This document shows positions 9,260-16,362 of a stretch of 64,000 nucleotides of DNA, one piece after another. The stretch spans positions 4,092 to 68,091 of the forward strand of contig CALKVF010000110.1 of the NCBI GenBank assembly GCA_937996535.1, in the 5' to 3' direction. This DNA is from an uncultured Novosphingobium sp. (GTDB lineage: Bacteria; Pseudomonadota; Alphaproteobacteria; Sphingomonadales; Sphingomonadaceae). Each line of letters starts with the position of its first letter. Within the stretch, counting starts at the first letter, position 1. The position numbers were made by a program, and so were the translations under genes. Below the pieces are notes generated by a model. The model saw only the letters and a list, made by a program, of their open reading frames with translations. It did not search any database and was not told the origin of the DNA.

Positions 9260-10308
9260 CCATGGCCGCGCACACCCCCAAGCTGTGGCGCAACCCTGGC
9301 TCGTTCATCGCCGGCGTGGCCACGGCCAGCCTGGCCTTCAGCCTTGTGCCTTCGATCAAGGTTGCCGATCCGCTCGGCGCGCTGGGCCGGATAACTGCGC
9401 GGACGCCCACTGCCCCCCCGCCGGGACCAGCCCTGCCCGCCAATGCCGATCTGCAACAGATCGCTGCCGTCCCCCATCCCGAACTCGACGAGGTGGGCAT
9501 GACCGCCGAGGTCAAGAACGCGCATCTGCCCTTTGCCCATGCGCCGGCCCTTGCCGCCGCGCCCTTCGCCGCGGTCAACCTTGCCAGCGGCATCGGCCAG
9601 ACCGCGCTGCAATGCCTGACCCAGGCGGTCTATTACGAAGCCGGCCAGGAGCCGCTATCCGGGCGCCGCGCCGTGGCTCAGGTGGTGCTCAACCGGCTGC
9701 GCCATCCGGCCTTTCCCAAAAGCGTGTGCGGCGTGGTCTATCAGGGATCGACCCGGCCAGGCTGCCAGTTCAGCTTCACCTGCGATGGATCGCTGGCGCG
9801 CCGCCCGGTCCCGGCGATCTGGGAAGAGGCGCGGCGGGTTGCCGCCGATGCGCTCGAAGGCCACGTCGAACCGGCGGTCGGCTATGCCACGCACTATCAC
9901 GCCAATTACGTCTATCCCTATTGGGCACCCCGGCTGGTCAAGCTGGCCAAGATCGGCGCGCACATCTTCTATCGCTGGCCCGGCAGCTGGGGCACGCCAG
10001 CGGCGTTTCAGGGGCAATATGCCGGCGCCGAGGCCATCCCCGCCTGGCGCAAGGCCGGTGCGGTGGTCCGCCTCGCGGGCAGCGATGCCATCGCGGTCGG
10101 CGCGCTTCCCGGCGGAGGGCCAATCACCGCCGAAGCCCGGCTGGCAATTGCCGAACCCGGCGGACGGATCGACACCACAACCGGCTGGCGGATGCACATC
10201 TCCGACCCGGCCGAGCTGAACCGCGCCTCGGCGGCCACGCTGCGCCGGCAGACCGGGATCAACCCTCTCCTCGAAACCACGGCAGGATCGCAGCATGAAA
10301 ATCCTTGA
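9256..10308 (+). CDS. SleB-type cell-wall hydrolase inside the adhesin export operon
   Basis: A 350-residue protein with an N-terminal hydrophobic segment (about residues 15-35, probably a signal anchor), a Pro/Ala-rich linker, and a Hydrolase_2 (SleB, PF07486-like) domain at roughly 115-245. The hallmark is 'YYEAGQEPLSGRRAVAQVV', containing the presumed catalytic Glu, followed by 'QFSFTCDG' and 'ATHYHANYVYPYW'. Family members act on peptidoglycan. The gene overlaps the ABC gene by ATGA and the HlyD gene by 14 bp, so it is translationally tied to the exporter. A reasonable inference is local opening of peptidoglycan during assembly or passage of the secretion machine. A Met two codons downstream is an alternative start. 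Confidence 0.85.
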   Translation: MTMAAHTPKLWRNPGSFIAGVATASLAFSLVPSIKVADPLGALGRITARTPTAPPPGPALPANADLQQIAAVPHPELDEVGMTAEVKNAHLPFAHAPALAAAPFAAVNLASGIGQTALQCLTQAVYYEAGQEPLSGRRAVAQVVLNRLRHPAFPKSVCGVVYQGSTRPGCQFSFTCDGSLARRPVPAIWEEARRVAADALEGHVEPAVGYATHYHANYVYPYWAPRLVKLAKIGAHIFYRWPGSWGTPAAFQGQYAGAEAIPAWRKAGAVVRLAGSDAIAVGALPGGGPITAEARLAIAEPGGRIDTTTGWRMHISDPAELNRASAATLRRQTGINPLLETTAGSQHENP

Positions 10309-11575
10309 ATGGTATCGCGGCCTGTCGGGCTCGCGCCAGATCATCGTGGCGGGCAGCGGCGGCTTGCTGCTGTTCGTGCTGTGGGCTTCGCTGGCGCAGG
10401 TGGATGAAATCACCCGCGGGCAAGGCCGGATCATTCCGTCGAGCAAGGCACAGATCGTCCAGTCAGCCGCGCCAGCGACGATCCGCGAAATCCTGGTCCG
10501 CTCGGGCCAGACCGTGCGCAAGGGGCAACTGCTGGTCAGGCTCGATGATTCCGAAGCTGCATCGCAGCTTGGCCAGATCGCGGCTGAAAACCGCTCGCTC
10601 ACCGCGCGGGCCTCGCGCCTCTCGCGCGAGGGCGGGACGGGCGGCGATTGCCCGGTCAATCCCGATGGCACCACCCCGGTCGAATGCCAGGAGGAATCCG
10701 CCCTCCAGCAAGTCCGCGCCTCCGCCTTCCGCAGCAAGATCATGGCGCTGCGCGCCGCGGTCGAACAGCGCCGCCGCGATCATGGCGAGGCCCAGGCCAC
10801 GGCGGCCAGCCTGCGCTCCAGCCTGCAACTCGCGGAAAACCAGGTCGGGATGCTCGCCCCGCTGGCCGCGAAATCGATCGTGCCGCAGACCGAACTGCTC
10901 TCCGCCCAGCGCGAAGTGGCCGACCTGCGCGGGCGGCTTGCCGCCGCCCAGCAAGCCACGACCCGCGCCGCTGCGAGCATTGCCGAAGCCGAAGCCCAGG
11001 CCTCCGAAGCCGGGTTCCAGTTCCAGCAGGAAGCGCTGAACGAGCGCAACCAGCTTGCCGCCAAGATCGCGGTCAATGCCGAGGCGCTGCGCGGCGCCAA
11101 CGGCAAGCTCGAACGCACCGAACTGCGCTCGCCGGTCGATGGGGTGGTCAACGATGTCCAGATCACCACGGTCGGCGGGTTTGTGCAACCGGGGCAGAAG
11201 ATCGTGCAGGTCGTGCCGATGGGCGATCGGTTGCTGGTCGAAGCCCGCGTCACCCCGCGCGACATCGCCTTCATCAAGGTGGGCGACCGCGCCAACGTGA
11301 AAGTCACCGCCTATGATTTTTCGGTCTATGGCGGGCTATCGGGCGTGGTGCAGCAAGTCTCGGCCGACAGCATCTATGACGAGGAAAGCCGCCAGACGCT
11401 GTTCACCATCGTGGTTGAAACCGATCGCTCGTACCTGATGTCGCACGGGCGGCGGCTGCCGATCAGCCCGGGGATGATCTGCGATGTCGAGATCATCACT
11501 GGCCGCAAGAGCATCCTGGCCTATCTCCTGAAGCCGGCTTTCAAGATCGGCTCCGAAGCCTTTACCGAGCGGTGA
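10295..11575 (+). CDS. HlyD/LapC-family periplasmic adaptor of type I secretion system 1
   Basis: A 426-residue membrane-fusion protein that bridges the ABC exporter and the TolC channel. It has one N-terminal transmembrane helix (about 15-35), a biotinyl-lipoyl-like half ('ILVRSGQTVRKGQLLVRLDD'), a long alpha-helical hairpin rich in Ala, Glu and Gln (about 130-260), the second lipoyl half ('LRSPVDGVVNDVQ') and a C-terminal beta domain ending 'SILAYLLKPAFKIGSEAF', typical of type I adaptors. Residues ~108-130 form a short loop with two Cys (GGDCPVNPDG...VECQEE). The start overlaps the hydrolase gene by 14 bp. Its 3' end overlaps the convergent protease gene by 14 bp. Confidence 0.92.
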   Translation: MKILEWYRGLSGSRQIIVAGSGGLLLFVLWASLAQVDEITRGQGRIIPSSKAQIVQSAAPATIREILVRSGQTVRKGQLLVRLDDSEAASQLGQIAAENRSLTARASRLSREGGTGGDCPVNPDGTTPVECQEESALQQVRASAFRSKIMALRAAVEQRRRDHGEAQATAASLRSSLQLAENQVGMLAPLAAKSIVPQTELLSAQREVADLRGRLAAAQQATTRAAASIAEAEAQASEAGFQFQQEALNERNQLAAKIAVNAEALRGANGKLERTELRSPVDGVVNDVQITTVGGFVQPGQKIVQVVPMGDRLLVEARVTPRDIAFIKVGDRANVKVTAYDFSVYGGLSGVVQQVSADSIYDEESRQTLFTIVVETDRSYLMSHGRRLPISPGMICDVEIITGRKSILAYLLKPAFKIGSEAFTER

Positions 11576-12527
11576 GCCCGGCCATGTCCCCGGCGGCAGA
11601 ATAGCCATGAACCCACGCCTTCTCTCCCGAAAAGGTCATGATCGGGCGGTAGTCCTGTGCGCGGGTGGCATCGAGCAAGCCGTCGCTACGGCTGTCGAGC
11701 GCATAAAGCCGCCCGCCCTCGCGCACCACCAGCAGCATGTGATCGTCACGCACCGCCATATCGCGCACCACAACGAGGTAGAGATCTTCCTCGCGCACGC
11801 CGAGGCTGCGCAGCAGCGCGAGCTTGGCGATGGCATAGTCCTCGCAGTCGCCCCGCCGGCTCAGCAGGGTCTGGCGCGCACCGGCCCAGTTGTCCTTGGC
11901 ATCGGCGGTGAAAGTCAGGCGGCTGTTGACCCATCGGTTGGCCATGTCGAAGGCTTCAAGCCGCGGCTTGCCGCTGGCTTCATGGAGCAGTGCGCTCCAC
12001 GGCCCAGCCCCGACGGCAAGGCTGCTGCCGCGCACCTTGCGCCAGCGGCCATCCAGCGGGGTTCGCCCGATCGGGATCGCGGTGCTGCCGAACACGGATG
12101 GCATCCCCGAAGGCAAGACCCGCATCATGATGCTGGGGGTGAGCATGGTTTCGACCTTGCCCGAAATCGCCACCAGGCGCGCGGCGCAGCGCTGCGGCCC
12201 GATGCCGGCGGCGCGATTGCTGCTACCCTTGATCGCGATGGCCGAGGCGAAGCCCGCCGGGGCAATCCCCTCTTGCGCGGCGCGCAGGCGGGCAAGCCGG
12301 CTTTGCTGCAAGCCTCCGCTGGCGAGTGTGCCGAGGTCTGCCCCCGGCGACGGCGCGGCCGATGCCGGCCGGCTGGCGCAGCCATCCACGCCAGGCGCGC
12401 CGGACTGCGGCAGGAATGCCGCCGCCTCAGCCGGAGCAACGCCTGCTGCCGCTGCGCTCAATGCAATCAGTCCCGCCACCGCATGGCGGATAGATGCGCC
12501 CCGCAGGCGCCAGATCATCCGTGGCAT
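11562..12527 (-). CDS. lapG: LapG-like transglutaminase-like periplasmic cysteine peptidase
   Basis: A 321-residue protein with a signal peptide (cleavage near APAEAAA) and a C-terminal bacterial transglutaminase-like cysteine peptidase domain. The expected catalytic triad is visible: Cys228 in GDCEDYA, His263 in DDHMLLVV and Asp278 in LDSRSD. In Pseudomonas, LapG cleaves the N-terminal retention module of the LapA adhesin and releases it from the surface; LapD sequesters LapG when cyclic-di-GMP is high. Here the gene is convergent with the adhesin exporter operon (14-bp overlap with the hlyD stop), which makes the upstream adhesin the likely substrate. No lapD-like gene is present in the window. 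The role is inferred from the motif and the neighbours. Confidence 0.85.
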   Translation of the reverse strand: MPRMIWRLRGASIRHAVAGLIALSAAAAGVAPAEAAAFLPQSGAPGVDGCASRPASAAPSPGADLGTLASGGLQQSRLARLRAAQEGIAPAGFASAIAIKGSSNRAAGIGPQRCAARLVAISGKVETMLTPSIMMRVLPSGMPSVFGSTAIPIGRTPLDGRWRKVRGSSLAVGAGPWSALLHEASGKPRLEAFDMANRWVNSRLTFTADAKDNWAGARQTLLSRRGDCEDYAIAKLALLRSLGVREEDLYLVVVRDMAVRDDHMLLVVREGGRLYALDSRSDGLLDATRAQDYRPIMTFSGEKAWVHGYSAAGDMAGLTAR

Positions 12528-12585
12528 AACCCATCCCTTAGCCCGGGGCGGGTCAATACGGAGTTAAGCCACCGTCGAACAATAC

Positions 12586-12614
12586 GTCGAAGCCCCCAAT
12601 TGGGGGGTTTCGAC
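12586..12614. promoter_or_regulatory. 29-bp palindrome between the lapG-like gene and a small secreted-protein gene
   Basis: GTCGAA and TTCGAC arms flank CCCCC-AATT-GGGGG, giving an almost perfect inverted repeat. It lies in the spacer between two divergent genes (starts near 12527 and 12650), where an operator would be expected. The same DNA could also fold as an RNA hairpin in the 5' leader of the plus-strand gene. Function is unknown. Confidence 0.45.
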
Positions 12615-12649
12615 TCCCATTCTGGAGGCAGTTGTCCGGGAGCCTGTCC

Positions 12650-13090
12650 ATGATCGCCCCCTTGTTTCTGGCCGCAGCGCTGCCGCTGGCGCTGCAATCG
12701 GCCACCCCGTTGCTCATCCCGCCGCTGCGTTCGCGCTCGCAGGTCGAGGTGCCGATAACACCAGCTAAGACATCGGCAATGCTTGATAATCTCGCCCGGC
12801 AATGCGGCGAGCGGCAGTTGCAGGTAATCACCCGCGACGAGGTGCAGGTGACCTGTTCCTACGAGCCGGACTACGCCAGCCGGCTGTCCTATATCACCGC
12901 CAAGCCGCGCCCCGAGGGACCGCTGCTCGGCTATGTCCGGTTCGCGGTGGTTCGGGGCGGCGGCGCGCTGCGCATCCAGGCGCTGCGCTATGCTGAATTT
13001 CGCGCCGCGGGCGAGCTGCGCCAGCAGGTTTCCGACGATGTCACGGTGCTGCGCGAGATGATCGCCCAGGCCCAGTCGAGCCGATCATGA
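12650..13090 (+). CDS. Small secreted hypothetical protein
   Basis: About 146 residues. The ATG at 12650 begins a good signal peptide (MIAPLFLAAALPLALQ). The mature part has no motif that I recognise. It contains 'LARQCGERQLQVIT' and 'VQVTCSYEPDYA', each with a single Cys, which could form a disulphide in the periplasm. It is divergent from the lapG-like gene and shares the intergenic palindrome, so a link to adhesin control is possible but unproven. Codon use is normal for the window except for a slightly AT-richer stretch near 12770-12790. Confidence 0.6.
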   Translation: MIAPLFLAAALPLALQSATPLLIPPLRSRSQVEVPITPAKTSAMLDNLARQCGERQLQVITRDEVQVTCSYEPDYASRLSYITAKPRPEGPLLGYVRFAVVRGGGALRIQALRYAEFRAAGELRQQVSDDVTVLREMIAQAQSSRS

Positions 13091-13584
13091 CCATCCGGGC
13101 ATGATTCGCGCCGTGCCGCTCAGAACCCGCACCTGAAGCCGAAATTCGCCGCTTTTTTACGTCCCCCATTGGGACTGTTCGCCAGATTCGGCGCGGCTAG
13201 ACTTTTGTCGAGGCCTGCCCTGCCCGACTGGCGGGCCTCAAGATCGTTTGCCCGGTCTGCCCGGAAGCGATCAGGCCGGGGACGCGGCGCGGTCGTAGGT
13301 CCCGTCTCCGGCCACCCTACGGAAAATCTCCTAAAAAAGCCCTTTCAACGTCCCTGAATGTGGACTGCATCAGCCCACGAATCAGCTAGAATTGCAGGGT
13401 GTGATCGACGGACCGCAACGACGATCACCAGCTTGTTCCAGCTGTTGCGACCCAGCAGGAGCAAAGATTGGCCGGGCGCTCGACCAGCCCATCGGCGCCC
13501 GGCCCCATTTTTCGGACATCTGCCCGATGCCCGTGCCCTATCCAACGCTGCGCCGCGCCTCGCCGACAGCCGGTCTGGCTGCGG
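13091..13584. other. Gene-poor 494-bp interval with hairpins
   Basis: No convincing coding sequence: a 62-codon open frame at 13169-13357 has no recognisable start context and an Arg-rich translation typical of random high-GC DNA. The interval contains several inverted repeats: GTCCC/GGGAC at 13161-13175, AGGCC.GCC/GGC.GGCCT at 13211-13238, CCGGGGACG/CGTCTCCGG at 13276-13311, and the strong terminator listed separately. A small RNA is possible but not demonstrated. Confidence 0.5.
13470..13512. terminator. Strong bidirectional-looking hairpin terminator
   Basis: A perfect 10-bp stem GGCCGGGCGC/GCGCCCGGCC with a 15-base loop is followed on the plus strand by CCATTTTT, and on the minus strand by AATCTTTG. 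It lies about 80 bases after the stop of the minus-strand Omp85 gene and would end that operon. It would also stop plus-strand transcripts coming from the interval on its left. Confidence 0.65.
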
Positions 13585-14997
13585 TTACAGGCCGACAGAC
13601 AACGAAAAGACCTGCTCGCGGTCGCCCTTGCGGCTGACGAGCGGCAGGCTGAAATCAAACCGGACGCTGCCGATCGGTGTTGGCCAGCGCACCCCGATGC
13701 CGATCGCGATGCGCGGCGCGGCGCTGTCGGCCTCAAGCGTTTCGCCCGGCAGCAGGCGCGCGCGATTGAGCCCAAAGGCCGATCCCGCCTCAATATACAT
13801 GCTCGGGCGCAATTCGTTGCGGCCAAGATAGCCGCCGACATGGCCGACCAACTCGGCCCGCGCGGTGTAGAAATAGGTGCCCCCGACACTGGCCCTGAGC
13901 GCCCCAGCCGGCGCGCTGGCGGTAAGGCGCGGCGCGACCCCGCGCAGATCGAACCCGCGCAGGCTCTGCCCGCCAAGGTAGAACCGGTCGAACACCGGCG
14001 CGCCGGTGCCGCCAAGTTTGGTGATCACCCCGCCTTCGACCGTGGTCGCGATGCTCCACTCCTCGCCATATTGGACATGGCGCTCGAACCCGGCCTCGGA
14101 CTTCAAATATTGCAGCGAACCGCGCCGTGCGACGATCCGTTCGCCCAGGTGCAGCCGGTAGCCGTGGCGCGGATCGACCGGACTGTCGCGCCGATCAAGC
14201 GCCAGCGACAGCGCCCATTCCGCCCGGTTGCCGCGCCCCAGTTCGCCGCAGACGATCCCGGTGTAGATTGCCGCATCGCACGGCTGGCCGCGCTGGCTCA
14301 GGCGGAACTCCTCGCGCGCCAGACGCAGGCTGGTGAACACCGAAAAGCTGCGCGAAACCGCATGGCTCAGCCCCACTTCGGCCCCGACCGCGCGCTGCTC
14401 GAACGGCGATGCCCCATAGTCATCGGTGAAGCCCAGCGCCCGTTCCCGCAAGGCAAAGGCCGTGGCCGAAAAGCTGGTGCGCTTGCCGAGGAACGGCGTG
14501 GCCGACAGCCCGGCCGCCGCTTCCCAGCGCAGCGCAGAATAGCTGACCGTGGCTGAGATCTGCCGCCCGCTTTCGGCAAAGTTGCGGGTCAACTGCGCCT
14601 TCAGGCGGAACCGCTCAACCGTGGAATAGCCCGCCGACAGGGTCAGCCCTCCGCGTGACAGGCTGATGGCCGGTTCCTCGGTCAGTCCGGCATGATCGCT
14701 GTCTACGCCGGCGCCCGGTTCCAGCTCATCCGGGACAGTATCCGCCGGCGGCGGCTCGCCCACTTCAAGCGCCCCGCCAAATTGCGGAACCGGCAGCATC
14801 AGGCGGCCAGCTACCCGGCCCGGCTGGCTGACGGCAAGGCCCACCGGATCGCGCGGCCCGCGCAGGCACAACGTTGCCGGATCGATCAGGTCGCCATGCC
14901 CCGCCCCCAGCACCGAACAGATCGCAGCAGTGCTTCCCACGGTCACTTCGCGGCCCAGCAAGCCGAGCCCGGGACCAAGAAGCGCTGCGATCATCAT
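13585..14997 (-). CDS. Omp85-family outer-membrane barrel without recognisable POTRA domains
   Basis: A 470-residue protein. Residues ~120-470 form a 16-strand-like barrel of the Omp85/TpsB superfamily. The diagnostic L6-type motif is 'FYLGGQSLRGFDLRG', and the C-terminal end 'GVRWPTPIGSVRFDFSLPL' resembles the last strands of TamA/BamA. The first ~115 residues show no POTRA repeats; they contain two Cys and a Pro/Glu-rich linker, and the start lacks the basic residues of an ordinary signal peptide. The ATG directly follows the HlyD stop codon, so it is the fourth gene of an operon with overlapping or abutting genes. Family members insert or export proteins at the outer membrane. ShlB/FhaC-like or TamA-like annotation is possible; the substrate is unknown. 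Confidence 0.78.
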   Translation of the reverse strand: MMIAALLGPGLGLLGREVTVGSTAAICSVLGAGHGDLIDPATLCLRGPRDPVGLAVSQPGRVAGRLMLPVPQFGGALEVGEPPPADTVPDELEPGAGVDSDHAGLTEEPAISLSRGGLTLSAGYSTVERFRLKAQLTRNFAESGRQISATVSYSALRWEAAAGLSATPFLGKRTSFSATAFALRERALGFTDDYGASPFEQRAVGAEVGLSHAVSRSFSVFTSLRLAREEFRLSQRGQPCDAAIYTGIVCGELGRGNRAEWALSLALDRRDSPVDPRHGYRLHLGERIVARRGSLQYLKSEAGFERHVQYGEEWSIATTVEGGVITKLGGTGAPVFDRFYLGGQSLRGFDLRGVAPRLTASAPAGALRASVGGTYFYTARAELVGHVGGYLGRNELRPSMYIEAGSAFGLNRARLLPGETLEADSAAPRIAIGIGVRWPTPIGSVRFDFSLPLVSRKGDREQVFSLSVGL

Positions 14998-16362
14998 CTA
15001 TGATTCCCGGAATGCCCTGCGGAAACTGTCCTGAAGTGGTTGGATTATGTACTGAAATAACGAGCGCGCGCCAGTGTCGATGAACACTTCGGCCGGCATC
15101 CCCGAAATCAGGTGGACCCCGTGCAGCTTGTCCAGCTCGCCGCGATCCAGCTCGATCTTGACCTTGTAGTAGAGCGAACGCGACTGTTCATCGAACGTCG
15201 CATCGGTGCTGACTTCGCGCACCGTGCCGCGCAGCAGCGGCACCACGCGGGTCTTGTAGGGCATCAGCCGCACTTCGGCTTCCAGCCCCTTGTGCACCAC
15301 GTCGATGTCGGTAGCCCTGAGCCGCGCGGCGACCAGCACCTTGCCGCCCGTCGGCACGATATCGAGCAGCGGCTGCCCCGGCGAAAGCACCGCGCCCGGT
15401 GTGATCAGGCGCAGGTTCTCGACCGTGCCGGCAACCGGGGCGGCGATCTGCTGGCGGCGCTGGATATCGCTGCTGACCTTGAGCTTTTCGCGCAGGTCCA
15501 CCAGGTTCATCTGCACTTCGCGCTGCTGCGCGGCGGCATCGTTGGCAAGCTGGCCTTGCAGATAGGTGATCTGGGCGCGGTTTTCAGCGAGCGATCCCTG
15601 CAATCGCGCGACATTGCCCGCAAACTGGCTGCGCTGCCCGGCGGCCACTGCCTGCTGGCGCTGCAAGGTCTGGAGGCGCGAATACCGCTCAAGCCCTTCA
15701 TCGACCAGCGAGGCGACGCTGCCCGCCTCATCGGCCAGCAGGCGCTCCTGATCGCCCAGCGCGGTCATCTGCGCGCGGTTGCTGGCGATCTCCGCAAAGG
15801 CCTGGGTCTGGCGCTGACGCAGGATCGCCGCCTGTTCAACCACCCCGCGCCGGCGCGTGGCGAACACCGAATTGGAGGCTGCGATAATCGAGCCGACCGC
15901 CGGGTCCGAGGCCTGGCTGAGCAGTTCAGGCGGATAGGCGATCGTGGCGGCGCCAAGGCGCTCTGCCGTCAGCCGCGCATCTTGTGCCAGCAGGGTCATG
16001 TAGGCGATCCGCACCGCCGAATCGCGCGCATCGGACTGGGTCGTATCGAGCTGGATCAGCGGCTGCCCGGCCTGCACCAACTGGCCCTCATGGACCAGGA
16101 ACCGGGCAATGATCCCGCCTTCAAGGTGCTGGACCGTGCGCCGCCCGCCGCCATCGGCCTCCAGCACGCCGGAGGCGACAGCCGCGCTGTTGAGCGGCGC
16201 CACCGCCCCCCACAGCGCGAACACCGCCACGAACGCGGCCAGCGCGCCATAGGCCAGCCGCTTTTGCCGGCGCACATCCGGCCGGGGCAGCGCCAGTGGC
16301 CCGCCCTGCGGAACCGGAACCGGCAACTGCCCGGTGGATGCGCCCGTGATTGCCCTGGTCAT
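14998..16362 (-). CDS. HlyD/PrtE-type periplasmic adaptor of type I secretion system 2
   Basis: A 454-residue adaptor with an N-terminal transmembrane helix ('LAYGALAAFVAVFALWGAV'), a lipoyl half ('GIIARFLVHEGQLVQAGQPL'), a long coiled-coil region (about 110-290), a second lipoyl half ('QIAAPVAGTVENLRLITPG') and a beta domain ending 'LFQYIIQPLQDSFRRAFRES', the classic C-terminus of type I adaptors. It overlaps the upstream ABC gene by ATGA. Its TAG stop is followed immediately by the ATG of the Omp85 gene. The last ~20 codons (15001-15060) use TTA, ATA, CCA and CTT, codons rare elsewhere in the gene. Confidence 0.93.
   Translation of the reverse strand: MTRAITGASTGQLPVPVPQGGPLALPRPDVRRQKRLAYGALAAFVAVFALWGAVAPLNSAAVASGVLEADGGGRRTVQHLEGGIIARFLVHEGQLVQAGQPLIQLDTTQSDARDSAVRIAYMTLLAQDARLTAERLGAATIAYPPELLSQASDPAVGSIIAASNSVFATRRRGVVEQAAILRQRQTQAFAEIASNRAQMTALGDQERLLADEAGSVASLVDEGLERYSRLQTLQRQQAVAAGQRSQFAGNVARLQGSLAENRAQITYLQGQLANDAAAQQREVQMNLVDLREKLKVSSDIQRRQQIAAPVAGTVENLRLITPGAVLSPGQPLLDIVPTGGKVLVAARLRATDIDVVHKGLEAEVRLMPYKTRVVPLLRGTVREVSTDATFDEQSRSLYYKVKIELDRGELDKLHGVHLISGMPAEVFIDTGARSLFQYIIQPLQDSFRRAFRES

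Noticed and set aside
13169..13357. 62-codon open frame in the 13.1-13.5 kb spacer
   Set aside because: No ribosome-binding site, Arg-rich random-looking translation, and hairpin structures across it.
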